32,115 bases of DNA from an uncultured Collinsella sp. (GCA_900547125.1 URFU01000007.1:1-32115); one strand, 5' to 3'. Counted from the stretch's first letter, positions 23,943 to 32,115 are shown. Notes: generated by a model from the sequence alone, not told the origin. A program made the numbers and translations.

Positions 23943-26900
23943 ATGGCGAACACCCAGAACTATATTAACCACCTGCTGCAGAACACCGGCATTACGCCGG
24001 CGTGCAGTGAAGAAGAGCGCCTGGCTGCCGAGGATATCGCTCAGATTTTCCGCAACCACGGCTTTGACCCCGAGGTGCAGGAATTTAATGCTCCCGCGCC
24101 CAGCAGGTTGGCGTTTGCCGTTACCGGTATTCTCGCATTTGCCGGCGCCCTGCTGATGGACATCGGTGGCGGTATCGGCTTGGTCGGCACCTTGCTGGCC
24201 ATTGTCGGTGCCGTGCTCTACGTGCTCGAGCGCACGGGGCATCCCGTGGTTTCGCGCCTGGGAAAGACCGGTGTGAGTCAAAATGTCATCGCCTATCACA
24301 AGGCCTCGGGCCCGCTTGCGTCTCCGCGCAACCGCCCGGTCGTCGTGGTGGCCCACTATGATTCCCCCCGCGCCGAGCTCCTTGCTCGCGAGCCCTACGC
24401 TCCGTATCGCGCGCTCATCGCCAAACTCCTGCCTGTCGCCACGATTGCGCCCGCGGCTGTCGCCATCCTGCGTATCCTGCCGCTTCCCGGCGTGCTCAAG
24501 GTACTGCTGTGGGTTGTCGCGATTCTGGCCTCCCTTGTGGCACTGGCCAACGCCGCCAATATCATCTCCAACCGTTTTGTGCTTCCCTACACGTCTGGCG
24601 CGGTGTGCAACAAGTCCTCTGTTGCCGCCATGCTCGGTGTCATGGATAACGTTGCCCCCTATCAGGGCGAAAACGAGTTCCCCGACGACATTCCGTTCGA
24701 TACCTATTTTGGCGAGCAGAAGCGTCGCGCCGAGGAAATGGCGCGCGCGGCGGCCGAGTATGCCGCGGCCCAGCAGCAAAACGACTACGGCAACACCATT
24801 GAATATGAGGAACCTTCCTACGACGAGGACGAGTTTGGCCAGCCGGTGGCGCCTGTCGATGTACCCGAGCAGGACGAGGCTTTTGATGGACAGATTGATG
24901 GTTTTGAGGGTGCCTCTGCCGACGAGACGCTGATCGGCGTTATCGCGCCCGAGGCTCAAGACCAGACTGCCCAGGCCGAAGTGTCCACCGAGGAAAAGTC
25001 CACCGCCGAGCCGGCGGAGGAGCCCGCGGTGGTCGAAGTCGCCGAGCCCAAGCCCAAGCTCTATCGCAATGCCGCCGGCAATATCCGCTTTGGTTCGGAT
25101 GCCATCCGTGCGCTCGGCATGCTTCCCGAGTCCTGCACGCTCGATTACGAAGAGGGCGAGGAGCCGACGTTTGAGCCGGAGCCCGCGCCCGTTGCACAGG
25201 AGCCTGCGCCCGTGTCTAACACGGCTGTTGCTCCCGTCGAGCCGGTCGCTGCCCCTGTTGCTGCCGCGGAGTCTGACGCAAAGCCCGCGCTCGATCCTGC
25301 AGCCGGTCTGGATATTCTGGCACCTGCCGCTCCGGCACAGGTTGAAGGCGAGACCGCCGACGAAGACTACGACGAGTATCCGCAGCGCGTGTCCTATGAG
25401 AGTGACACCGATTTCTCGGCCGAGCTTCCCTCGACAACGCCCCATGCCGATATCGCTTCCGCGTTCTCCTCGATTGGTGCCAGCGCTTCTAGCTTCTTTA
25501 AGGGTGCCTTTGCGAAGGGCAAGAAGTTCGTCGACGACTTTGAGGAAAAGCGTGCCGCTGCCCGCGAGGCCGCCGAGCGGGAGGCCATCGCCCAGCAGCA
25601 GGCCGCCGAGGCCGAGCGTGAGCGTGCGGCACAGGAGTTCGAGCAGAGCGAGGCCGAGCAGCCGGAGCCTGTCGATGTCGCCGACGCCACGACGTCCTTC
25701 GAGGCTCCGCAGCCGACATCCGCTGACGTTGCCGAGGCTACGACGTCCTTTGAGGCGCAGCAGCCGGCCGATGGCACCATGTCATTCGATGCCACGATGA
25801 CGTTTGAGAAGCAGGGCACCGCAATTGCTGAGCCCCTTCCCATCTCCGATGGTGCTCAGGACGCCGCCGATGATTCGGTTATCGACGAGGCCGATTCCGT
25901 TGAGGCCAGCGCACCCGAGCAGGTCGCGGCTCCTGTTATGGAACAGGAGCCCCCTGCGATTGGCGAGGCTCCCAAGACGGATGAGTCCAGGCCTTATTCT
26001 ACGCAGATCTTCACCATGCCCGCGCCGAGCGACCCCGGTGCCACGGTGGCCAATGCCGCTCCCACGCAGGACGAGACGGTTGACTCCCTCATGGCGCAGA
26101 TTTCGTCTCAGGTGCCTCCGCGCCAGCAAATGAATATCCCCGATCCGGCCTCCGCGCCTGCGCCCTCTTCGTCGCCGCTGGCCTCGGTCCCCGATCCGTC
26201 GCTGCCTTCGATGCAACAGGCCAACGTCGCATCCCGCACGTCGCTGTTCGATCTTCCCGATCCTTCGGCACAGACAAATGATCCCTTTGCGACGGCGCAG
26301 GGCCCCGAGCCCACATCGGCACCGGTCGCGACCCCCATGCCCATCTCCTCGGGCGCACAACCGCTCGAGACCATCTCGGCTCCTGCTTCGACGGGCGCCA
26401 AGCCGCAGAAGCGTGGCCTGGGTGGCTTGTTCGGTCGCAAAAAGAAGAACGAGCAGGACAGCATGAGCGACTGGCTGGGCGTCGAGGACGATTACGATGC
26501 CAAGAAGTCTGGCCGCGGCATTGGCTCGTGGGATAACTTTGAGGATGACGACGACGGTTGGAAGGGCGGCGCCACCTCCTCCGATGGTGCTTCTGCCGAG
26601 GATATGCTCTCGGCCGTTGCCTCCATGGGTGACGATGAGCTGCTCGGCCACGATATCTGGTTCGTCGCAACGGGCGCGTCCGATTGCGACGGCGCCGGCA
26701 TGAGGGCGTTTTTGGCCTCGCATCGTGACAAGCTCCGCGGCGTGTTCTTCATCAACCTCGAGTCTATCGGTGCCGGCAGGCTTTCGGTGGTAACGGTCGA
26801 GGGCGAGCAGCAGCTGTTTAAGGGCGACCGCCGCATCATGAATCTTGTCAGCAAGGTGTGTAAGTCGTTCCACGTCGATTGCGGCGCGTTCGAGATGCCC

Positions 26901-27080
26901 TATGCAAAAACCGATGCATCCGCAGCGCTCGAGGCGAGCCGTCGCGCCCTTACGATCGCCGGTGTGGACGGCCCGCGCCTTGCCTGCGCTCGCACCGAGG
27001 ATGACCTGCCGTACAACGTCAATTCGACCAATATCGCTACGGTGTCCGAGGTCGTGACCGAGGTCATTCGTCGTTCGTAG
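23943..27080 (+). CDS. M28-peptidase-like membrane protein with large disordered insert
   Basis: The 1045-residue product starts at ATG 23943 (GGAG 5 nt upstream); an in-frame ATG 150 bases earlier lacks a ribosome-binding site. The peptidase-like fold is split. The N-terminal part (about 1-245) holds two pairs of transmembrane helices (about 56-94 and 162-207) around the M28-type motif VVVVAHYDSP (H138, D140). It then reads SGAVCNKSSVAAML, where M28 enzymes have a metal-bridging Asp (C222 region here). Residues about 245-890 are acidic, Ala/Pro/Glu-rich and presumably disordered, with short TTSF-type repeats at 577-624. The fold resumes at HDIWFVATGASDCDGAGM, lacking the usual Glu-Glu pair, then INLESIGAG, and ends in NVNSTN where a His is expected. 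It may be a pseudo-peptidase. The function is unknown. Confidence 0.75.
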   Translation: MANTQNYINHLLQNTGITPACSEEERLAAEDIAQIFRNHGFDPEVQEFNAPAPSRLAFAVTGILAFAGALLMDIGGGIGLVGTLLAIVGAVLYVLERTGHPVVSRLGKTGVSQNVIAYHKASGPLASPRNRPVVVVAHYDSPRAELLAREPYAPYRALIAKLLPVATIAPAAVAILRILPLPGVLKVLLWVVAILASLVALANAANIISNRFVLPYTSGAVCNKSSVAAMLGVMDNVAPYQGENEFPDDIPFDTYFGEQKRRAEEMARAAAEYAAAQQQNDYGNTIEYEEPSYDEDEFGQPVAPVDVPEQDEAFDGQIDGFEGASADETLIGVIAPEAQDQTAQAEVSTEEKSTAEPAEEPAVVEVAEPKPKLYRNAAGNIRFGSDAIRALGMLPESCTLDYEEGEEPTFEPEPAPVAQEPAPVSNTAVAPVEPVAAPVAAAESDAKPALDPAAGLDILAPAAPAQVEGETADEDYDEYPQRVSYESDTDFSAELPSTTPHADIASAFSSIGASASSFFKGAFAKGKKFVDDFEEKRAAAREAAEREAIAQQQAAEAERERAAQEFEQSEAEQPEPVDVADATTSFEAPQPTSADVAEATTSFEAQQPADGTMSFDATMTFEKQGTAIAEPLPISDGAQDAADDSVIDEADSVEASAPEQVAAPVMEQEPPAIGEAPKTDESRPYSTQIFTMPAPSDPGATVANAAPTQDETVDSLMAQISSQVPPRQQMNIPDPASAPAPSSSPLASVPDPSLPSMQQANVASRTSLFDLPDPSAQTNDPFATAQGPEPTSAPVATPMPISSGAQPLETISAPASTGAKPQKRGLGGLFGRKKKNEQDSMSDWLGVEDDYDAKKSGRGIGSWDNFEDDDDGWKGGATSSDGASAEDMLSAVASMGDDELLGHDIWFVATGASDCDGAGMRAFLASHRDKLRGVFFINLESIGAGRLSVVTVEGEQQLFKGDRRIMNLVSKVCKSFHVDCGAFEMPYAKTDASAALEASRRALTIAGVDGPRLACARTEDDLPYNVNSTNIATVSEVVTEVIRRS

Positions 27081-27102
27081 ACAGACCCGCTAAGGAGTCA
27101 GC

Positions 27103-27321
27103 GTGTTTTCGTACATCAAGCGCCATTGGCCCATCTATTTGATCTTGACCCTGATCGCTATCGCATTGGGTTTTGGGGCCGCGTATGTCGTTGGCGTTAA
27201 GGGCTCGACGCCCGAGACAACAATGAACGAAGAGGTGGAACAAGAGCAAAGTTTGGGTGCCGACGGTATTTCCGAGTCCGATCAGGCAGCCATCGATGGC
27301 GGTTCGTCATCTGCTGAATAG
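27103..27321 (+). CDS. Small single-pass membrane protein
   Basis: This 72-residue protein has a short basic N-terminus (MFSYIKRHW) and one transmembrane helix (about 10-31, PIYLILTLIAIALGFGAAYVV). An acidic, Ser/Gly-rich tail is probably extracytoplasmic. The GTG start has AAGGAG at 27092-27097. It lies 22 nt after the M28-like gene and before a terminator, so the two form an operon and the products may interact. No family is recognised. Confidence 0.72.
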   Translation: MFSYIKRHWPIYLILTLIAIALGFGAAYVVGVKGSTPETTMNEEVEQEQSLGADGISESDQAAIDGGSSSAE

Positions 27322-27341
27322 CCGATTCATCGTTTATGCCC

Positions 27342-27380
27342 AAGGCGGGCGAGCCGGGAGACTGGTTCGCCCGCCTTTTT
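27342..27380 (+). terminator. Terminator after the small membrane-protein gene
   Basis: A 14-bp stem (27342-27355 with 27364-27377, one G-T pair) has an 8-nt loop and ends in a T-run (27376-27380). It terminates the M28-like operon and faces the convergent adhesin gene, which ends at 27387. Confidence 0.88.
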
Positions 27381-27386
27381 ATCGTG

Positions 27387-30300
27387 CTAACGCTTCTTTG
27401 CGGCTGACCTAAGGCGAGCGAACCATATGGCTGCAGTGCCCGAGGTCAGGAGTGCAGTGATGCATGCGGCGACGGTAACAGATCCCGTTGCCGGCAGGTT
27501 CTGAGGCAGGGCGCATCGTTGGATGACGCGGTCCTCATCATGCGCCTCGAGTTTATCGCCACCGCCGTTGCGGCAAAGATCGACGCGCGCGCTGTTGGCA
27601 AGTGCGGTTTGGGGCGTATAGGACGACGTTGCCTGCATATGCACGACTGCGCCTCGGGCATCCGAGTTAAGGGCCGCCTTGGCATCGTCGAGATCGTCGT
27701 GTTCGTCTTTAAGGTCATCCCGGGTCCAAGAGTCCGCCTCGCTTCTGGTTGTAAAGTCGGCGGCTACCGCACCGTATTCAAAACGGATGCCCGTGATGAC
27801 GGCGTCGTCCGTAAGATCAATCTCTTTCGTATCGAGCGTGACGGACTTGTCCGTCGGGATATCTGCTTTCCATAGGTGCCACCCGTCGTAATCGACGAGA
27901 CGCACATCGTCGCCCAGCAGCTTTGTAACCTCTTCCGTTTCGAGCCAAGGATTGCGATGCCCGTCGTCAAGCGTTGCATTGACCTGCTTGCCCGTATCGC
28001 TTGTTCCTGCCGGAGACGTTCGATACCACACGTTGCACAGCCCGTTTAGATCACCGACCGCAATAGGGGTTTCAACGGCAACAAGTTTCGCTGCGCCATC
28101 TTTGGCGCACTCAAGGTCGTCGGTGATGGTCAACTCGTCGACCCAGGTGCTCGACTCATTTTTGGCGTCGATGGTATAGGAGAAGGCGCCTTGAGTATCG
28201 GCCCGTGTTTTGGCTCGGTTTTTTCCGTCGCCGTTGGCAACGAGTTTGCTTACGACTGGCTGTGCAATCTCTTGGCGCTTATCGATGCTTCCCCTGATTT
28301 CGATGGGGGTATCCTTCATGGCCATGGTTTGAACTTCTCCCGTGGCCTTTACTTCAAACGTTATCTCTTCGGCAAGGTCGTAGGTTCGCGGAGACATCGT
28401 TTCGCGCAGGGTGTAGGTGCCGGGTGAAAGGTGCTCAATGCGGTGTGGTTTGCCGGATGAAGTCCAAGAATCAATTTCGTTGCCATTGGAGTCGCAGAGG
28501 ACAAGCTCAGCGCCTGTCACTTCCTGACCTCCGCACGCGTCGACTTTGGAGATATCGATCTTGGTGTAGTCGTTGGAAACGTCAAGGTGCACTTCGATCA
28601 CGGGCGTTTGCTGGTCAGCGTACGACAACTTCACAGTGTGTGGGGTCGGGTTGAGCAGATAACCTTCGGGCGCTTGTGTTTCGACGACCTCGTAGGTGGC
28701 GGTACCGCATCCCAACGAAAGATGGTCGACTCGCGCATGCCCCCGTTCGTCGGTTGTAACGGTGGCGACGGTTTCGCCATCCAGGGCGACGATACTGCCG
28801 TCGGTTCGCACGATGTCGCCGTCAGCGCGGACGTCAAACGTGGCTCCAGCGAGGGCGCGCCCATCTACAGCATCCGTCTTAATGATTTCGATGCTTCCGG
28901 TTGCGGTGTTGTCATAGAACGAGGCGACGGCGACCGGCGTCAGATTTCTGTCGGCGGGAATCGTTATTTCCAGGTCTTCTCCGCGCAGATACGGTTCCTT
29001 GGCCGATGCCTCGTGCACGTAGTATGTTCCGGGATTAAGCGATTCGGGCAGCGTGACGGCTCCGGCTGTATCGGTTGTGAAGGTATTCATTACATTGTGG
29101 GCCGGATACCAACATGTTTGCGAGACGGGCTCGTGGTGGCTATCGAGCAGCTGGAACGTAAAACCGGCAAGTGGTACGGTGCCGCCGGTTTGAGCATCGC
29201 GCTTTACGATTTGAAGGTGTGTCGATAGGGCATGGTTGTCAATGATGTACTGAAGCTCGGCGCCGTCTGCGGTCTGCTCTGCTGTGATGGTCCATTCCCC
29301 TGCTTGCTTAAATCCTTCAGGGACCGTTTCTGCAACCTCGCGAACGGTGTAGCCCGCGCGGTCGTAGGGAATGGCACCGTGGGCGCCGGCGGGTCGCTTG
29401 CCTATGCCAAACCATGCTTCGGGCTGGTCTTTGGTGGAGGCAAAGCCGTAAACGTTTGTGGTCAACGTGCCGACGACTTGTTGGGAGCTATTGCTGACAA
29501 CTTCAAAGACGACGCCTCCCGCCGGCTGCTCGAGGCCGGACTCATCGTTATCGCCATGGTCCTTAAACTTCGAGATTTCAAGGTCAAAGGCGATGGGGAT
29601 GTTGGGAATACGGCTTTCGAGCTCAACGATGCCCGTATCTCCGAGCTGCTCGGCACCGACGGTGTAGCTCCAACAGTCGTTTGAAATCAGGTAGCCCTCG
29701 GGCGCTTTCGATTCGTAGATGGTAAAGGTACCCAGAGGAATGTCATTGAGGATCGCCCGTCCGTTTTCGTCGGTCGTAAGGGTGCGAGTCCAGCCGGGAG
29801 TTGATTGCGAGACGCAGGTGAATTCAGCGCCCGCAAGCGACGCTCCAACCTGGGCGCCGGCATCCGTGGCGGCATCGATTTTTACAATACGCAAAGTGAT
29901 GGTGCCGGGCTGCTCGCTAATAGTGACATGTTCGCCGCTGTTTTGTGTGGTGAAGGCTATTCGGTCGCTTCGAGGGATATAGCCTGCCGGGGCTTTGGTT
30001 TCGACCAGGTAATATGCCGTATTGGGCAAAAGCGTTGCTTGTGCACGCCCGTTTTCGTCCATCTGGATAGTGCCGACACGTGCATCGCTCGCACTTTCAA
30101 AGATATCGAAGGTTGCGCCACCGAGTCTGTAGGTGTCGTTACCAGCGGTGATGTCAGCCTGGGACGATTGTTTTTGGAAAGATACGGAGACGGCGGGCAG
30201 AACATAGAGCATGTCCTGGTGTCGACCCTCGCCCGAGACCGGGCCGTGATAACGCCTGGCTCGATGTGGGGCTGCCTTAATGGATCCGGACTTAGCGCTG

Positions 30301-30818
30301 TCGTAGAGCCAACGTGCAGCCGCTACGGCCTCGGCGTTTTCGTAAAACCTACCGCTCCTGGCAACTCCCTTGCTATTTGTATACGAATAAGTGCCGTCGG
30401 GGCGCGTGGTTCCCTTGAGCATCCACACGGCAATCTGGGTGGCGGCACGGGCGAGATCGGGCGACAGATCGTGGCCGCCAAAGGATGTACTGGAGGGGTA
30501 TCCGTGACAGACGATGGCGGCAAATTCGTCATCGAGCCATGTCCAGCCCTGGTTATATGTACGCCATGGCCCTCCCGGCTTGCTGGGGCCGGGGCAGTCT
30601 TGGTTCATGCAGTACGAAATCGAAGTGTCCTGTGCCTCGTATTTACCGACACCGAAGGGGCCGCAACCGTCGCTTATGGTGCGGAAATTAAGGGCGTCAC
30701 TCCCGTCGACGGCGAGTGCGGCCCCTGGGGCCAGACAGCCGATCAGAAAAAAGAGGAGCAGGAGCAGCGGACCTGTTGCGATTGCGCTGTGGACAGAGTG
30801 CGTGGGTGCGTTGGACAT
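27387..30818 (-). CDS. LPxTG-anchored surface protein with thioester domain and six CnaB repeats
   Basis: This 1143-residue predicted cell-wall adhesin has a signal peptide (1-36, hydrophobic LLLLLFFLIG, cleavage after ALA). The thioester domain (about 38-205) has the cysteine in SYCMNQD (C70) and the glutamine in ATQIAVW (Q128) that would form the internal Cys-Gln thioester. Six CnaB/SpaA-like repeats follow, at about 210-305, 306-405, 410-530, 532-635, 640-748 and 751-836. Each has a lysine strand and a glutamate strand (such as YYLVETKAPAGY and YEVVETQAPEGY) able to form stabilising isopeptide bonds. A further extracellular region (840-1095) leads to a sortase signal LPATG (1108-1112), a hydrophobic helix and a basic tail. 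AAGGAG precedes the ATG. No sortase gene is in the window, so anchoring must use one elsewhere. Host-surface binding is inferred. Confidence 0.92.
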   Translation of the reverse strand: MSNAPTHSVHSAIATGPLLLLLFFLIGCLAPGAALAVDGSDALNFRTISDGCGPFGVGKYEAQDTSISYCMNQDCPGPSKPGGPWRTYNQGWTWLDDEFAAIVCHGYPSSTSFGGHDLSPDLARAATQIAVWMLKGTTRPDGTYSYTNSKGVARSGRFYENAEAVAAARWLYDSAKSGSIKAAPHRARRYHGPVSGEGRHQDMLYVLPAVSVSFQKQSSQADITAGNDTYRLGGATFDIFESASDARVGTIQMDENGRAQATLLPNTAYYLVETKAPAGYIPRSDRIAFTTQNSGEHVTISEQPGTITLRIVKIDAATDAGAQVGASLAGAEFTCVSQSTPGWTRTLTTDENGRAILNDIPLGTFTIYESKAPEGYLISNDCWSYTVGAEQLGDTGIVELESRIPNIPIAFDLEISKFKDHGDNDESGLEQPAGGVVFEVVSNSSQQVVGTLTTNVYGFASTKDQPEAWFGIGKRPAGAHGAIPYDRAGYTVREVAETVPEGFKQAGEWTITAEQTADGAELQYIIDNHALSTHLQIVKRDAQTGGTVPLAGFTFQLLDSHHEPVSQTCWYPAHNVMNTFTTDTAGAVTLPESLNPGTYYVHEASAKEPYLRGEDLEITIPADRNLTPVAVASFYDNTATGSIEIIKTDAVDGRALAGATFDVRADGDIVRTDGSIVALDGETVATVTTDERGHARVDHLSLGCGTATYEVVETQAPEGYLLNPTPHTVKLSYADQQTPVIEVHLDVSNDYTKIDISKVDACGGQEVTGAELVLCDSNGNEIDSWTSSGKPHRIEHLSPGTYTLRETMSPRTYDLAEEITFEVKATGEVQTMAMKDTPIEIRGSIDKRQEIAQPVVSKLVANGDGKNRAKTRADTQGAFSYTIDAKNESSTWVDELTITDDLECAKDGAAKLVAVETPIAVGDLNGLCNVWYRTSPAGTSDTGKQVNATLDDGHRNPWLETEEVTKLLGDDVRLVDYDGWHLWKADIPTDKSVTLDTKEIDLTDDAVITGIRFEYGAVAADFTTRSEADSWTRDDLKDEHDDLDDAKAALNSDARGAVVHMQATSSYTPQTALANSARVDLCRNGGGDKLEAHDEDRVIQRCALPQNLPATGSVTVAACITALLTSGTAAIWFARLRSAAKKR

Positions 30819-30988
30819 GGCTGCTCCTTATCCCTCGTGCGCCGCACGGGGAGGCCGCGGCGCTTGGGATGAGGCTACCGCCATGGTTCATGCGGGTAAG
30901 TACCAGAAGCTGACCAAAAGCTTGCCCGATTTCTGACAAATCGAGCTCAAATACAACAATCATATAAAAGCGCAGGTAGAAATAAATG

Positions 30989-31011
30989 AAAAAGGACCCC
31001 CACGGGTCCTT
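30989..31011 (-). terminator. Second hairpin/terminator upstream of the adhesin gene
   Basis: An 8-bp stem AAGGACCC (30992-30999) with GGGTCCTT (31004-31011) has a 4-nt loop and is followed on the minus strand by TTTTTCATTT. It may be a back-up terminator for the aldolase transcript or a leader attenuator for the adhesin gene. Confidence 0.65.
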
Positions 31012-31060
31012 GTTTCCATATATTTATGAACTTATGGAAATAAATTCATATATTAAACAA

Positions 31061-31114
31061 GAAAAAAGATATTTGGATCGATGTGAAGACGGTAATCTCA
31101 CATCGATCCAAATA
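31061..31114 (-). terminator. Strong terminator after the aldolase gene
   Basis: A perfect 17-bp stem (31070-31086 with 31098-31114) has an 11-nt loop and is followed on the minus strand by six T (A-run 31062-31067). It begins 5 nt after the aldolase stop codon. Confidence 0.88.
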
Positions 31115-31119
31115 CAAGT

Positions 31120-31998
31120 CTATGACAGGAGCTGTTCGATTGTTGCCTTTTGGTCATCGCTGGCCTGTATGGCGGGATCAAAGATCGCGGTCGAGATTGG
31201 AAGACCCTTTATATTGACCGCTACTTTGATGGCAGATACAAACAAATCGCAGGCGTCGTAGACGGCCATGAGCGACGAGATGCGCTTGGCGCACTCGATG
31301 GCGGTCGCGAAGTCGCCTGCCTGGTAGGCGCCGTGCAGCCTCACAAAGAGCTCGGGCTCCACGTTGGTGAGGCCACACAGAACGCCGTTGCCGCCGCTCG
31401 CGCGGTTGACCAGGTAGTACTCGTCGAAGCCGGAAAGGACCGAGAACTCGGGGTTGACCTTGCGGACGGCGCGGATGACCTTGCGCGTGTGACTGATGGT
31501 GTCGACCGTGTCCTTGATGCCGCAGATATTCGGATGGGCGGCGGCGAGCCTGGCCACGAGCTCGGGCGACAGGTCGGTGCCGGTGCGCGCCGGAAAGTTG
31601 TATAGCACGACGGGCAGGTTGGTGGTGTCTGCGATGCCACCAAAGTACTTTTCGGCAGCGTCGTCGGTGGGCCCGAAGTAGTACGGCGAGACCGCCAGAA
31701 CTGCGTCGGCACCGGCCTTCTGCGCATAGCGCGTGAGTTCGAGGACGTTGTCGTAGGTGGTGTCACCCACGCCGATGAAGACCTTCATGCGGCCGGCGAC
31801 CCGCTCGACGGCAAAGTCGATGACCGACTTCTTGTCCTCGAGGCTCACGCTGTAGAACTCGCCGATGCTGCCAAACAGCAGCACGCCGTTGATGCCCGCG
31901 TCGGCCAGGTGGTCCAGGTGCCTGCCCCACAGCTCGTAATCGATCTTTCCATCATCGTCGGTGATGGTGATGGAGGGGCAGAAGACTCCCTCAAACAT
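31120..31998 (-). CDS. DHDPS/NAL-family Schiff-base aldolase or synthase
   Basis: This 292-residue TIM-barrel enzyme belongs to the dihydrodipicolinate synthase/N-acetylneuraminate lyase family. The Schiff-base lysine is K162 in GIKDTVD. The catalytic tyrosine is Y133 in LYNFPARTG, with R138 following. The substrate-carboxylate loop reads GSIGE (43-47). True DapA normally has GTTGE, and sialate lyases GSTGE, so the substrate cannot be read from sequence; a 2-keto-3-deoxy sugar acid aldolase is also possible. It lies 57 nt downstream of an amidohydrolase-like gene on the same strand, which argues for a catabolic operon rather than lysine synthesis. It is followed by a strong terminator. Confidence 0.85.
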   Translation of the reverse strand: MFEGVFCPSITITDDDGKIDYELWGRHLDHLADAGINGVLLFGSIGEFYSVSLEDKKSVIDFAVERVAGRMKVFIGVGDTTYDNVLELTRYAQKAGADAVLAVSPYYFGPTDDAAEKYFGGIADTTNLPVVLYNFPARTGTDLSPELVARLAAAHPNICGIKDTVDTISHTRKVIRAVRKVNPEFSVLSGFDEYYLVNRASGGNGVLCGLTNVEPELFVRLHGAYQAGDFATAIECAKRISSLMAVYDACDLFVSAIKVAVNIKGLPISTAIFDPAIQASDDQKATIEQLLS

Positions 31999-32055
31999 GT
32001 GTCACTCGCTTTCCGGGGTCACACCCCCACAAATCCCTGCACTGCCGAGAAGGAC

Positions 32056-32115
32056 CTAGAGGTAGTAGGCCTTGACGGCGTTATCGTAGAAGACACCCTG
32101 CTTCTCGGCGTCGGT
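32056..32115 (-). CDS. C-terminal end of an amidohydrolase-like protein (cut by window edge)
   Basis: Reading the minus strand from the window edge gives TDAEKQGVFYDNAVKAYYL and then TAG. The pattern of a charged helix, F-Y-x-N-A and a terminal aromatic pair resembles the end of amidohydrolase-2 family proteins (consensus like I-F-x-x-N-A-x-R-x-Y-x-L). Only 19 residues are visible, so the family call is tentative. The frame, codon use and tight spacing to the aldolase support a real gene. Confidence 0.5.
   Translation of the reverse strand, partial: TDAEKQGVFYDNAVKAYYL

Larger units (their letters stand above)
30819..31119. other. AT-rich intergenic region upstream of the adhesin gene
   Basis: This 301-bp gap is notably AT-rich compared with the genes beside it. 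It contains the adhesin ribosome-binding site (AAGGAG, minus strand, 30824-30829), a weak -10 candidate (TATGAT, minus, 30959-30964), and two minus-strand hairpins listed separately. I see no gene in it. Confidence 0.6.

Noticed and set aside
23892..25445. 517-codon minus-strand frame opposite the M28-like gene
   Set aside because: Long only because of the GC-rich Ala/Glu/Pro codons on the other strand; Arg/Gly-rich with no motif.
29805..30872. 355-codon plus-strand frame opposite the adhesin N-terminus
   Set aside because: The sense strand has a complete signal peptide, thioester domain and LPATG protein; the antisense frame has no support.

Overview
The window is the chromosomal replication-origin region of a GC-rich, Gram-positive bacterium. 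Gene order and protein style point to the Coriobacteriia, most likely Collinsella or a close relative. This is inferred from the dnaA-dnaN-recF-DUF721-gyrB-gyrA order, the rpmH-rnpA-yidD-yidC-jag-rsmG-parA-parB order, a PafBC-like WYL pair, and an LPxTG/CnaB surface protein. No 16S gene is present to confirm it.

Layout. From about 0.1 to 11.25 kb everything is on the minus strand. In transcription order it is a GHKL-ATPase/winged-helix gene of unknown function, dnaA, a 238-bp origin-like spacer, dnaN, recF, dciA (DUF721), a terminator, gyrB and gyrA. From 11.5 to 16.7 kb everything is on the plus strand: rpmH (with a near-consensus promoter), rnpA, yidD, yidC, jag, a terminator, rsmG, three parS sites, parA, parB and a small membrane-protein gene. 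The divergence point (11.25-11.59 kb) and the dnaA-dnaN spacer (7.96-8.20 kb) both carry clusters of the 9-mer TTTTCRACA. The spacer also has an AT-rich tract with five consecutive DnaA-trio units. I therefore read this as a bipartite oriC, with the probable unwinding site between dnaA and dnaN.

From 16.8 to 23.7 kb lie rlmN (minus), a ddl-dinG pair (plus; DinG is fused to a DnaQ-type exonuclease), and a PafC/PafB-like WYL regulator pair (minus) whose last stop codon overlaps that of dinG. From 23.9 to 27.4 kb is a two-gene unit of membrane proteins: a large M28-peptidase-like protein with a roughly 640-residue disordered insert and changed metal-site residues, and a 72-residue single-pass protein. 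From 27.4 to 30.8 kb is a thioester-domain, six-CnaB-repeat, LPATG-anchored adhesin. The window ends with a DHDPS/NAL-family aldolase and the last codons of an amidohydrolase-like gene.

Most notable points: (1) a GHKL ATPase with a Pro/Gln/Tyr-rich linker and C-terminal winged helix, 15 nt upstream of dnaA and directly beside the origin boxes; (2) an apparent DnaA box, TTTTCRACA, that departs from TTATCCACA together with a changed DnaA recognition helix (RNHSTV instead of RDHTTV); (3) three perfect parS sites spaced exactly 39 bp apart; (4) a lower-GC rsmG-parAB segment lying between two copies of a 13-bp sequence containing a 12-bp palindrome; (5) a 101-bp imperfect inverted repeat between gyrB and gyrA.
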